A stretch of 64,000 nucleotides of DNA from Caulobacter vibrioides. GTDB taxonomy: Bacteria > Pseudomonadota > Alphaproteobacteria > Caulobacterales > Caulobacteraceae. Below are positions 34,356 through 42,470 of this stretch, in pieces. The position numbers were made by a program, and so were the translations under genes. The stretch's first letter is position 1, and the number at the start of each line of letters is the position of its first letter. The stretch is taken from the NCBI GenBank assembly GCA_001449105.1, contig LNIY01000070.1, positions 20,134-84,133 of the forward strand, read 5' to 3'. Under the pieces are notes generated by a model. It searched no databases. It saw only the letters and a list, made by a program, of their open reading frames with translations, and was not told where the DNA came from.

Positions 34356-35516
34356 GTGCGTCGTCTTACCCTGACCCCTCGCGCCGACTGGCGCGAGAAG
34401 GCCGAGGCCGTCGGCTTCGTCTACCATCACACCGGCGGACAGGCCTATTGGGACGAGGGGACGGCGTACGCCTTCACCCTGCGCGAGATCGAGGAGGATC
34501 TGGAGCCGGCCGCCGCCGAGCTTCACGACCTGTGTCTCGACCTCGTCGACGAGGCGGCGGCCAGCGAGGAAGTCCTCGAAAAGCTGGCCATCCCGCGCGA
34601 GCACTGGGACTTCGTCGCCGCCTCCTGGCGCGCCAAGGAGCCCTCGCTCTACGGCCGCTTCGACTTCGGCTACGACGGATCAAGCCCGCCCAAGCTCTAC
34701 GAATACAACGCCGACACCCCCACCAGCCTGTTCGAGGCCGCCACCTTCCAGTGGCTGTGGCTGGAGGACCTGCTGGGGAAGGGCGCGCTGCCCCCCGGGA
34801 CCGACCAGTTCAACAGCCTGTTCGAGGCGATGCGCGATCGCTTCAAGCTGCTGTTCCCGAACGGCGGCTTCGTCCACTTCGCCAGCGACGACGAGGCCGT
34901 CGAGGATCGCCAGACGGTGCGCTTCCTCGAGGATCTCGCCGCCCAGGCGGGCCTGGATCCCAAGTTCGTGGCCATGAACGCCATCGGCCTCAACGAGGAG
35001 GGCCAGTTCGTCGACACCGACGGCTACCTGCTGCAGGCCGCGTTCAAGCTCTATCCGTGGGAAGACATGCTGCGCGAGCCGTATGCGGCCAACCTGGCCA
35101 CGGCCAAGGTCCGCTGGCTGGAGCCGCCGTGGAAGGCGATCCTGTCCAACAAGGCGATCCTTCCGCTGCTGTGGGAGCGTCACAAGGGGCACCCCAACCT
35201 CCTGGAGGCCTATTTCGAGGGTGATCCGGCCGCCTCGGCGCTCGGCGCGAACTACGTGCGCAAGCCGCTGTTCTCGCGCGAGGGCGCCAATGTCGAGATC
35301 GTCGGCGCGTCCGCCGAGCCGGTGCTCGACCAGGGTTACGGAGCCGAGGGCGCGATCGTCCAGGCCTTCCATCCGCCGCCCAGCTTCGATGGCAAGCATC
35401 CGGTCGTCGGCGCCTGGATCGTCGGGGCCGAGCCCGTCGGCATGGGCATCCGCGAGGATGACAGTCAGGTCACCAAGAACCTGGCGCGCTTCGTGCCGCA
35501 CATCATCGAGGGGTGA
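34356..35516 (+). CDS. Glutathionylspermidine synthase-like ATP-grasp protein (YjfC-like)
   Basis: The protein (386 residues) matches the C-terminal synthetase domain of glutathionylspermidine synthase: FGYDGSSPPKLYEYNADTPTSLFEA early, FVHFASDDEAVEDRQTV, and KAILSNKAILPLLWERHKGH in the ATP-grasp core. It lacks the amidase domain of E. coli Gsp. E. coli YjfC and YgiC are of this single-domain kind and their substrate is unknown. The start is GTG 34356, 9 bp after the PspA-like stop. Confidence 0.9.
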   Translation: MRRLTLTPRADWREKAEAVGFVYHHTGGQAYWDEGTAYAFTLREIEEDLEPAAAELHDLCLDLVDEAAASEEVLEKLAIPREHWDFVAASWRAKEPSLYGRFDFGYDGSSPPKLYEYNADTPTSLFEAATFQWLWLEDLLGKGALPPGTDQFNSLFEAMRDRFKLLFPNGGFVHFASDDEAVEDRQTVRFLEDLAAQAGLDPKFVAMNAIGLNEEGQFVDTDGYLLQAAFKLYPWEDMLREPYAANLATAKVRWLEPPWKAILSNKAILPLLWERHKGHPNLLEAYFEGDPAASALGANYVRKPLFSREGANVEIVGASAEPVLDQGYGAEGAIVQAFHPPPSFDGKHPVVGAWIVGAEPVGMGIREDDSQVTKNLARFVPHIIEG

Positions 35517-35563
35517 GGTTCGGCTCGAACCTGGATTGATCTCTCGGGGAAGGCCAACCTCCC

Positions 35564-35663
35564 CCGTAAAATCCCCGCGAAAGCGGGGACCCAGGCTTTT
35601 TCTGAAACGTGTGGCGCTCGACGATAAAACACCTGGGTCCCCGCTTTCGCGGGGATTTTACGG
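35564..35663. repeat. Family A palindromic repeat, copy A2
   Basis: This is a 100 bp element with perfect 32 bp terminal inverted repeats (35564-35595 and 35632-35663, beginning CCGTAAAATCCCCGCGAAAG) around a 36 bp centre. The same element occurs at 44959-45058 and 57376-57475 in the opposite orientation of its centre. It lies between the YjfC-like gene and the next membrane-protein gene. Confidence 0.97.
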
Positions 35664-35680
35664 AGAAGGGGGCTTGGCTC

Positions 35681-36163
35681 ATGGATGACACCGCCGCTCC
35701 TTCCTTGGCCAGCTTTCAATGGGCGCGATCGGTCGTGGCCGCCGCGGCGATCCCGGCTGTCATCGCGTTAGCCTGGTTCATCGTCGAATTCCGTCTCACC
35801 AGCACGATCCAGACCCCCTACATCGGCGCGTTGTCGTCGACGCTGTCGTTGAGTTCAATTCTCGCCGTGGCCGCCTTCTCGTTCTGCATCCCGGCCTTGG
35901 CCAAGATGCTGTGGGGACGGCGGTGGATCGCCGCGCTGCTGCCGGTCGTGTTCATGGTCGCGATGTGGTTCGCGCTCGGTCTGACCAGCGTCGAGGGGGT
36001 CCTGCTGGAAATGGGACATGCGGCGGGGATCCGGCGCGTGGCCGCCTTCGCTCAAGCCGACGTCCTGGCGGTCGTGCTGTTCGTCGCGGCGACAGCCATC
36101 GGCGCGGGCCTCGTGGCATGGTCTCGGCCTGACTTGCCGCCCATGCTACGCTCCACCCCATGA
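35681..36163 (+). CDS. Hypothetical membrane protein
   Basis: The protein has 160 residues and four predicted membrane helices (VVAAAAIPAVIALAWFIV, LSSILAVAAFSFCIPALA, WIAALLPVVFMVAMWFALG, VLAVVLFVAATAIGAGLVAW). I do not recognise the family. ATG 35681 is chosen because an open frame further upstream only reads through repeat A2. Its stop overlaps the next small gene (ATGA), giving a three-gene operon. Confidence 0.75.
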   Translation: MDDTAAPSLASFQWARSVVAAAAIPAVIALAWFIVEFRLTSTIQTPYIGALSSTLSLSSILAVAAFSFCIPALAKMLWGRRWIAALLPVVFMVAMWFALGLTSVEGVLLEMGHAAGIRRVAAFAQADVLAVVLFVAATAIGAGLVAWSRPDLPPMLRSTP

Positions 36164-36330
36164 GCGACTCCCAGGATGACGGCCCGCCCGGCGAAACCCC
36201 GATCCAGCGGGCGCTGCGCATCAAGCAGGCGGCTATCGCCGCCCGTCCCAAGCCGCCGCGCGGCGGTCGCTTCCAACGCGAGCAGGCGTCCCGCAAGGCC
36301 GCCGGCTCCACCAAGCCGTGGAACAGCTGA
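36160..36330 (+). CDS. Small basic conserved-type protein (56 aa)
   Basis: The frame encodes 56 residues, very polar and basic, with IQRALRIKQAAIAARPKPP then GGRFQREQASRKAAG and ending KPWNS. I have seen this pattern of small proteins in Caulobacterales but can name no family. Both ends overlap neighbours (ATGA at the start, TGATG at the end), which strongly supports translation. Perhaps nucleic-acid binding, given its charge; that is a guess. Confidence 0.75.
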   Translation: MSDSQDDGPPGETPIQRALRIKQAAIAARPKPPRGGRFQREQASRKAAGSTKPWNS

Positions 36331-36512
36331 TGGCCGGTCTCAAGGACAAGCGTGGATTCATCGACAAGGACCGGCTCGATCTCTCCGAGCGCCAGGCCGT
36401 CGAATACTGGATGAAGCGCTGGGGCGTGACCCGCGATCAGATCACGGCCGCCCACCGCAAGGTGGGCCGGATGACCAAGGACATCGCCGCCGAACTGGGC
36501 AAGAAGCGCTGA
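36330..36512 (+). CDS. Small DUF3606 protein
   Basis: This 60-residue protein contains AVEYWMKRWGVTRDQITAAHRKVG, the DUF3606 pattern, preceded by DKRGFIDKDRLDLSE. It is related to the 64-residue protein at 14998-15192. The ATG overlaps the stop of the previous gene. Function unknown; the domain often occurs as a free-standing small protein. Confidence 0.8.
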   Translation: MAGLKDKRGFIDKDRLDLSERQAVEYWMKRWGVTRDQITAAHRKVGRMTKDIAAELGKKR

Positions 36513-36860
36513 GCGGGCGTTCCGCTCGCTGTGCGATCATTGTCATTTCGAGCGTCCTGGGGTGGCCTTCGACCAGTCCCCGTAAAGCGCTGCCATTCTC
36601 CGTGTGGCGACGTTTCGTGCCTTTGAAATGGCGCGTGCTGTCAAACTGCGATCAAGACAACGTTGTCATAGCAATGATTTGCTGAATTCTTGGCAAATCT
36701 GCGGGAACGCAACGCACATGTGGACGCGTTCTTGGCCAAAATGCTAGGGAGGCCACGGATATTGCACTGCGAGATTCAGATTTCGCGGGGCTGTTCCAGG
36801 GCGAGACGACCCCGATAGAGGGCGCGGCCTTTCTTCACTTTATCGCAGGGTGAACTCAAT
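36513..36860 (+). promoter_or_regulatory. Regulatory region of ppdK with a LacI-type palindrome
   Basis: No gene is seen in these 348 bp. A perfect 12 bp palindrome GACAACGTTGTC lies at 36656-36667, 194 bp before the ppdK start; the central AACGTT is typical of LacI-family operators. The sequence around 36660-36770 is relatively AT-rich and likely holds the promoter. Confidence 0.6.
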
Positions 36861-39545
36861 ATGCCGGTAGAGACGCTGACGAAGTCCCTTTGGGTCTATT
36901 CGTTCGGGGGAGGCGGCGCTGACGGCGACGCTTCCATGAAGAACCTCCTCGGAGGCAAGGGCGCCAATCTCGCCGAGATGTCGTCGCTGGGTCTGCCGGT
37001 TCCGCCCGGCTTTACGGTCACCACCGAGGCCTGCGTCCACTACTACGCCAACGGCAAGCAGTATCCGGCCGAGCTGGCCGGGCAGGTCGCCGCCGGCCTC
37101 GCCAAGATCGAGGCCATCACCGGCAAGCGCTTCGGCGATGTGGCCAACCCGCTGCTGGTCTCGGTGCGCTCGGGCGCCCGCGCCTCGATGCCGGGCATGA
37201 TGGACACCGTCCTGAACCTGGGCCTCAACGACGAGACCGTCGAGGGCCTGGCCGTCCTGTCGGGCGACCGCCGCTTCGCCTACGACAGCTACCGCCGCTT
37301 CATCCAGATGTACTCGAACGTCGTGCTCGACCTGGAGCACCACATGTTCGAGGAGATCCTCGACGACCATAAGGATCGCCTGGACGTCCACGTCGACACC
37401 GGCCTCACCGCCGACGACTGGGCCGCGGTCATCAAGGACTACAAGGCCGCCGTCCAGAACGAGCTGGGCAAGCCGTTCCCGCAGGACGCCCAGGAGCAGC
37501 TGTGGGGCGCCGTCGGCGCCGTGTTCGCCAGCTGGATGAACGACCGCGCCAAGTTCTATCGCCGCATGCACGACATCCCCGAAAGCTGGGGCACCGCCGT
37601 CAACATCCAGTCGATGGTGTTCGGCAATATGGGCGACACCTCGGCCACCGGCGTGGCCTTCACCCGCAACCCGAGCAACGGCGACAACCGCCTGTACGGC
37701 GAGTTCCTGATCAACGCCCAAGGCGAGGACGTCGTCGCCGGCATCCGCACGCCGCAGTCGCTGACCAAGGCCGCCCGCGAGGAGATGGGCGACACGTCTC
37801 CTTCGATGGAAGAGGCGATGCCGGAGGTCTTCCAGCAGTTCAAGACCGTGGTCGAGACGCTGGAGCGCCACTACCGCGACATGCAGGACATCGAGTTCAC
37901 GGTGGAGCAGGGCGTGCTCTACATGCTGCAGACTCGCAACGGCAAGCGCACCGCCAAGGCCGCGCTGAAGATCGCCGTCGACATGGCCGCCGAGGGCGTG
38001 ATCAGCAAGGAAGAGGGCGTCTCGCGCGTCGAGCCGGCCTCGCTGGACCAACTGCTGCACCCGACCATCGACCCGACCGCCCATCGCGACGTCGTCACCG
38101 TCGGCCTGCCGGCCTCGCCCGGCGCGGCCACCGGCAAGATCGTCTTCGACAGCGACGAGGCCGAGAAGGCCGCCGCCAACGGCGAGGCCGTGATCCTGGT
38201 GCGCGAGGAGACCTCGCCCGAGGACATCCACGGCATGCATGCGGCCCGGGGCATCATCACCGCCCGCGGCGGCATGACCAGTCACGCCGCCGTCGTGGCG
38301 CGCGGCATGGGCCGTCCCTGCGTATCGGGCGCCGGCGACGTGTCGATCTTCGCCAAGGAAGGCCTGTTCCGGGCCAAGGGCCGCGAGTTCAAGGCCGGCG
38401 AGGTGATCACCATCGACGGCTCCACCGGCGAGATCCTGGCCGGCGCGCCCAAGATGATCGAGCCCGAGCTGACCGGCGACTTCGCCACCCTGATGGGCTG
38501 GGCCGACCAGGTCCGTCGCCTGAAGGTGCGCGCCAACGCCGAGACGCCGCTCGACGCCAAGACCGCCCGCCAGTTCGGCGCCGAGGGCATCGGTCTTTGC
38601 CGCACCGAGCACATGTTCTTCGACGACACCCGCATCGCCGCGGTACGCGAGATGATCCTGGCCGACGACGAGGCCGGCCGCCGTACGGCTCTGGCCAAGA
38701 TCGCGCCCTTCCAGAAGGCCGACTTCGTCGAGCTCTTCACGATCATGGAAGGTCTGCCGGTCACCATCCGCCTGCTCGACCCGCCGCTGCACGAGTTCCT
38801 GCCGCATACGGAAGAAGACGTGCAGGCCGTGGCCGTCGCGACGGGCCTGGACGCCGCCAAGCTGCTGCGCCGCGCCAAGGAGCTGCACGAGACCAACCCC
38901 ATGCTCGGCCACCGCGGCTGCCGCCTGGGCGTCTCCTATCCCGAGATCTACGAGATGCAGGTCCGGGCCATCCTTGAGGCGGCATGCGAGATCGCCAAGT
39001 CGGGCAAGGCCGCGCCCGTGCCGGAGATCATGCATCCGCTCGTCGCCAAGGGCGAGGAGATGAAGTACCTGCGCGACCTGACCGACCGCGTCGCCAAGGC
39101 GGTGCTGGCCGAGCAGGGCGTCGACCTGAAGTACACCGTCGGCACGATGGTCGAGCTGCCGCGCGCCGCCCTGCGGGCCGGTGACCTGGCCGCCAACGCC
39201 GAGTTCTTCAGCTTCGGCACCAACGACCTGACCCAGACGACGTTCGGCATCAGCCGCGACGACGCCGGCAAGTTCCTGGGCGCCTATATCGACAAGGGCA
39301 TCTTCGAGAAGGACCCCTTCGTCAGCCTCGACCAGGACGGCGTCGGCGACCTGATCCGCATCGCCGCCGAGCGGGGCAGGGCGGCCCGTCCCGACGTCAA
39401 GCTCGGCATCTGCGGCGAGCATGGCGGCGACCCGGCCTCGATCTCGTTCTGCGAGAAAGTCGGCCTCGACTACGTCTCCTGCTCGCCCTACCGCGTGCCG
39501 ATCGCCCGCCTCGCGGCCGCCCAGGCGGCCCTGGCCGGGAAGTAG
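36861..39545 (+). CDS. ppdK: Pyruvate, phosphate dikinase
   Basis: PPDK (894 residues, the usual length) interconverts pyruvate, ATP and phosphate with phosphoenolpyruvate, AMP and pyrophosphate. The N-terminal ATP-grasp domain starts at KNLLGGKGANLAEM with VSVRSGARASMPGMMDT; the phosphohistidine is in GGMTSHAAVVARGMGRPCV; the C-terminal PEP/pyruvate barrel has GTNDLTQTTFG and GICGEHGGD. It is monocistronic, with a LacI-type palindrome upstream and a terminator at 39677, and would feed gluconeogenesis. Confidence 0.97.
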   Translation: MPVETLTKSLWVYSFGGGGADGDASMKNLLGGKGANLAEMSSLGLPVPPGFTVTTEACVHYYANGKQYPAELAGQVAAGLAKIEAITGKRFGDVANPLLVSVRSGARASMPGMMDTVLNLGLNDETVEGLAVLSGDRRFAYDSYRRFIQMYSNVVLDLEHHMFEEILDDHKDRLDVHVDTGLTADDWAAVIKDYKAAVQNELGKPFPQDAQEQLWGAVGAVFASWMNDRAKFYRRMHDIPESWGTAVNIQSMVFGNMGDTSATGVAFTRNPSNGDNRLYGEFLINAQGEDVVAGIRTPQSLTKAAREEMGDTSPSMEEAMPEVFQQFKTVVETLERHYRDMQDIEFTVEQGVLYMLQTRNGKRTAKAALKIAVDMAAEGVISKEEGVSRVEPASLDQLLHPTIDPTAHRDVVTVGLPASPGAATGKIVFDSDEAEKAAANGEAVILVREETSPEDIHGMHAARGIITARGGMTSHAAVVARGMGRPCVSGAGDVSIFAKEGLFRAKGREFKAGEVITIDGSTGEILAGAPKMIEPELTGDFATLMGWADQVRRLKVRANAETPLDAKTARQFGAEGIGLCRTEHMFFDDTRIAAVREMILADDEAGRRTALAKIAPFQKADFVELFTIMEGLPVTIRLLDPPLHEFLPHTEEDVQAVAVATGLDAAKLLRRAKELHETNPMLGHRGCRLGVSYPEIYEMQVRAILEAACEIAKSGKAAPVPEIMHPLVAKGEEMKYLRDLTDRVAKAVLAEQGVDLKYTVGTMVELPRAALRAGDLAANAEFFSFGTNDLTQTTFGISRDDAGKFLGAYIDKGIFEKDPFVSLDQDGVGDLIRIAAERGRAARPDVKLGICGEHGGDPASISFCEKVGLDYVSCSPYRVPIARLAAAQAALAGK

Positions 39546-39553
39546 GGAAGGGC

Positions 39554-39653
39554 CCCCTCAGTCGCTTCGCGACAGCTCCCCCAGAGGGGGAGCATTTGCG
39601 CGGCGATAGATCCTCCCCCTCTGGGGGAGGTGGCCCGTAGGGCCGGAGGGGGT
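39554..39653. repeat. Family B palindromic repeat, copy B1
   Basis: This is a 100 bp element made of two hairpin-forming halves: CTCCCCCAGAGGGGGAG in the first and CTCCCCCTCTGGGGGAG in the second. Outer ends read CCCCCTCAGTCGC and GGCCGGAGGGGG. The inverted copy is at 45630-45728 and half copies are at 44875 and 63904. Confidence 0.95.
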
Positions 39654-39676
39654 CTCGCCCCACCCGCGACAACAGG

Positions 39677-39711
39677 AACGGCCCCGCTCCCGCGAGCGGG
39701 GCCGTTTTTCT
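39677..39711 (+). terminator. Rho-independent terminator after ppdK
   Basis: Perfect 12 bp arms AACGGCCCCGCT / AGCGGGGCCGTT enclose CCCGCG and are followed by TTTTTC. This is the best-formed terminator in the window. Confidence 0.93.
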
Positions 39712-39734
39712 TTCCGCGTCGGCTTGCATCGATA

Positions 39735-39775
39735 TCGATAGGAAGCTATCTAAATAGATAGCAAGCTACCTATCG
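39735..39775. promoter_or_regulatory. Nested palindromes upstream of marR, probable MarR operator
   Basis: The inner inverted repeat GCTATCTA-AA-TAGATAGC (39745-39762) is perfect. Outer arms CGATAGG and CCTATCG enclose it. It is AT-rich against the genome background and ends 19 bp before the marR ATG, so autorepression by the MarR protein is likely. Confidence 0.75.
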
Positions 39776-39793
39776 TTCTTCGAGCATCGTTAC

Positions 39794-40249
39794 ATGACGT
39801 CCCGCATTCCCAGCGAACGCACCTTCACGGGCGCGGTTCTGCGCCTGGCGCGCATCTATCGCCGCGAGGTCAATCGCGCCCTGGCCGAGCACGGCCTTTC
39901 CGACGCCCGCGCCCTGCCGGTGCTGCACATCGCCCGCGCCGGTTCGGGCATGCGGCAAGGCGTGCTGGCTGAGGAGCTGGGCGTCGAAGGCCCGTCCCTG
40001 GTCCGCGTGCTGGACCAGCTGTGCGCCGCCGGCCTGGTGGAGCGTCGCGACGACCCCGCCGACGGCCGCGCCAAGACCCTGCACCTGACCCCCGACGGCG
40101 CGGCCCTGGCCGTGATCGCCGAGGACACCGTCCAGGCCGTCCGCTCGCGCCTGCTGGTCGGGGTCAGCGACGAGGACCTGGCCGCCACCCTGCGCACCTT
40201 CGCCGCCTTCGAGGCGGCCCTGGAAGCCGCCAACGGGCAGGGGGCGTAA
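39794..40249 (+). CDS. MarR-family transcriptional regulator
   Basis: This 151-residue winged-helix regulator has MRQGVLAEELGVEGPSLVRVLDQLCAAGLVERRDDPADGRAKTLHL-type HTH and wing (residues about 55-100). It heads an efflux operon and has a palindromic site just upstream, so it probably represses the operon until an aromatic or phenolic ligand binds. It resembles regulators of aaeXAB/emr-type exporters. The ligand is unknown. Confidence 0.92.
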   Translation: MTSRIPSERTFTGAVLRLARIYRREVNRALAEHGLSDARALPVLHIARAGSGMRQGVLAEELGVEGPSLVRVLDQLCAAGLVERRDDPADGRAKTLHLTPDGAALAVIAEDTVQAVRSRLLVGVSDEDLAATLRTFAAFEAALEAANGQGA

Positions 40250-40256
40250 GGCTTCC

Positions 40257-42266
40257 ATGCCAAAGTTCGACCGGTGGACGCTGCTGTTCTCGCTGAACAG
40301 CTTCGTCGCCGCCATGCTCGCCCTCTGGATCGGCTTCGCCCTGGGCCTGCCGCGTCCGTACTGGGCCATGACCACGGCCTACATCGTCAGCCAGCCTCTG
40401 GCCGGGGCCGTGCGCTCCAAGGCGCTGTACCGCGTGCTCGGCACCATACTGGGCGGCGCGGCCGCCGTCGCCATGGTGCCCAACCTGGTCAACGCGCCCG
40501 TGCTGCTGTGCCTGGCTCTGGCCCTGTGGGTCGGCGCGTGCCTGGCCATCTCGCTGCTGGACCGCACCCCGCGCAGCTACGTCCTGATGCTGGCCGGCTA
40601 CACCGCCGCCATCATCGGCTTCCCGGCCGTCAGCCAGCCCGGCGCCATCTTCGACCTGGCCGTCTGGCGCGTGGTCGAGATCGGCCTGGGCATCATCTGC
40701 GCCACCCTGGTCCACAGCCTGGTCTTCCCGCGCCCCGTCGGGACCATCCTGCGCGCGCGCCTGGGCGCCTGGCTGGGCGAGGCCGACCGCTGGGCGCTGG
40801 ACGTGCTGAAGGGCGCCGACGAGCAGGCCTTCGCCCGCGACCGCCGGCATCTGGCCGCCGCCGCCAGCGAGATCCAGATGCTGGCCACGCACCTGCCGTT
40901 CGACACCACCCGTCTGCGCGAGACCACCGGCGTCGTGCGCGCCCTGCACGAGCGCCTGCTGATCCTCATCCCGCTGCTGTCGGGCCTGTCGGACCGCATG
41001 CTGGCCCTCAAGGACGTCAAGGACCCCGCCGCCCGAGCGGCGCTGGACGCGGTCATCGCCTGGATCGAGGCCGGCGCGACCCGCGGCCCGGGCCTGGAGC
41101 TGATCGACCACCTCAAGGCCGAGGCCGCCACCCGGCGCGGCGGCGACTGGAACGCCCTCTTGGTCGAGAGCCTGCTGGCGCGCCTGGCCGAGACCGTCCA
41201 GGCCCTGGGCGAGGGCCACGCCCTGATGGGCCGCCTGGAGAACCCCGACGCCCCGCTGTCGCCCAACCTGGCGACCGCCACGGCCAACGCCGCCCGCCGC
41301 CGCATGCACAGCGACCTGCCGCTGGCGCTCCTCTCAGGGGCGGCGGCCGCGATCGCCGTGCTCCTGTCCTGCGCCCTCTGGATCGTTTCCGGCTGGGGCG
41401 ACGGCGCCTCGGCCCCGGTCATGGCGGCGGTGTTCTGCTGCTTCTTCGCGGCCATGGACGACCCTGTGCCGGCCATCCGCAGCTTCGGGATCTTCACCCT
41501 GGTCTCGCTGCCGTTGTCGGCGCTCTACATGTTCGCCGTGCTGCCGGCCATCGACGGCTTCCCGATGCTGCTGATGACCCTGGCCCCGCCGCTGCTGTTC
41601 ATCGGCCTGTTCATTCCCAACCCCAAGACCATGGGGGCGGCCCTGGCCACGCTGATCGGCTTCTGTAATGCGCTGGCCTTGCAGGAGACCTTCAGCGCCG
41701 ACTTCGCCAGCTTCCTGAACATCAACCTCGGCCAGTTCGTCGGCCTGGGGGCCGCGATCTTCGTCACCGCCGCCATGCGCTCGATGAGCATCGACGCCGG
41801 CGCCCGGCGCCTGCTGTCGCGCACCTGGAAGGGCATAGCGCGCCTGGCCCGCGCCGGCCGCGCGCCCGAGCCGGCCGCCTTCGCCGCCGCCCTGGTCGAC
41901 CGCCTGGGCCTGCTGACCCCCAAGCTGGCCGGGTTCGGCCCGAGCCACGACCTGGTCGGCGTCGACGTGCTGCGCGACCTGCGGGTGGGGATGAACCTGG
42001 TGACCGTGCAGACCGCCCGGACCGGCGCGGCCGGCCCGGCCCGCGCGGCGCTGGACGCCGTGCTCGACGGCGTGGGCGGCCACTACGCGGCCCTGTCGGC
42101 CGGCCGTCGCGCCCCGCCGCACGCCGACCTGCTGGCCAAGGTCGACCAGGCGCTCGCCCGCCTGGGCGAGGCCCAGTTCGTATCCGGCGGCGTCACCGGC
42201 CTCGTCGGCCTGCGCCGCAATCTCTTCCCCGACGCCCCCGCCTTCAATCCGGAGCCCGCCGCATGA
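40257..42266 (+). CDS. FUSC-family inner-membrane exporter (AaeB-like)
   Basis: The protein (669 residues) has two blocks of membrane helices (residues about 10-160 and 350-510), each followed by a cytoplasmic region, the arrangement of AaeB and other FUSC/aromatic-acid exporters. SLNSFVAAMLALWIGFALGLPRPYWAMTTAYIVSQP is the family's N-terminal signature. It follows marR by 7 bp and overlaps the DUF1656 gene by 4 bp. Confidence 0.92.
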   Translation: MPKFDRWTLLFSLNSFVAAMLALWIGFALGLPRPYWAMTTAYIVSQPLAGAVRSKALYRVLGTILGGAAAVAMVPNLVNAPVLLCLALALWVGACLAISLLDRTPRSYVLMLAGYTAAIIGFPAVSQPGAIFDLAVWRVVEIGLGIICATLVHSLVFPRPVGTILRARLGAWLGEADRWALDVLKGADEQAFARDRRHLAAAASEIQMLATHLPFDTTRLRETTGVVRALHERLLILIPLLSGLSDRMLALKDVKDPAARAALDAVIAWIEAGATRGPGLELIDHLKAEAATRRGGDWNALLVESLLARLAETVQALGEGHALMGRLENPDAPLSPNLATATANAARRRMHSDLPLALLSGAAAAIAVLLSCALWIVSGWGDGASAPVMAAVFCCFFAAMDDPVPAIRSFGIFTLVSLPLSALYMFAVLPAIDGFPMLLMTLAPPLLFIGLFIPNPKTMGAALATLIGFCNALALQETFSADFASFLNINLGQFVGLGAAIFVTAAMRSMSIDAGARRLLSRTWKGIARLARAGRAPEPAAFAAALVDRLGLLTPKLAGFGPSHDLVGVDVLRDLRVGMNLVTVQTARTGAAGPARAALDAVLDGVGGHYAALSAGRRAPPHADLLAKVDQALARLGEAQFVSGGVTGLVGLRRNLFPDAPAFNPEPAA

Positions 42267-42463
42267 CCGGCGAATACAACATCGACGGCGTCTTCCTGTC
42301 GTCCGTCCTCGTCTCGGCCGTCATGGCCCTCGTCGCCGCCTTCGTGCTCCGACGCGTGCTGTCCTGGGCCGGCGCCTACCGCTTCGTATGGCACCCGGCG
42401 CTCTTCGACACCGCTCTCTTCGTCATCCTCTGGGCCGCCGCCGTGGCCTTCGTCCGTCCGTAA
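42263..42463 (+). CDS. DUF1656 small membrane protein (AaeX-like)
   Basis: The 66-residue protein has two membrane helices (FLSSVLVSAVMALVAAFVLR and FDTALFVILWAAAVAFV) and RFVWHPALFD between them. DUF1656 proteins are regularly encoded between the FUSC exporter and its fusion protein, as AaeX is in E. coli; their exact role is unknown. Confidence 0.92.
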   Translation: MTGEYNIDGVFLSSVLVSAVMALVAAFVLRRVLSWAGAYRFVWHPALFDTALFVILWAAAVAFVRP

Positions 42464-42470
42464 GAAAAAC

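Noticed and set aside
35503..35691. Short frames with the peptide SPRKRGP...DDKTPGSPLSRGF at several places
   Set aside because: They are translations of family A repeats (also at 44850-45128 and 57264-57527), not genes.
36840..39422. 860-codon minus-strand open frame opposite ppdK
   Set aside because: It mirrors the G/C-rich codon pattern of ppdK, is rich in Gly, His, Val and Asp with no recognisable domain, and the plus strand is certain. The same applies to long antisense frames opposite recG (45970-48852), gor/rpiA (5095-7392), the lyases (57493-60863), cysTWA (61844-63916), fadD-like (10429-12126) and btuB (28318-29949).
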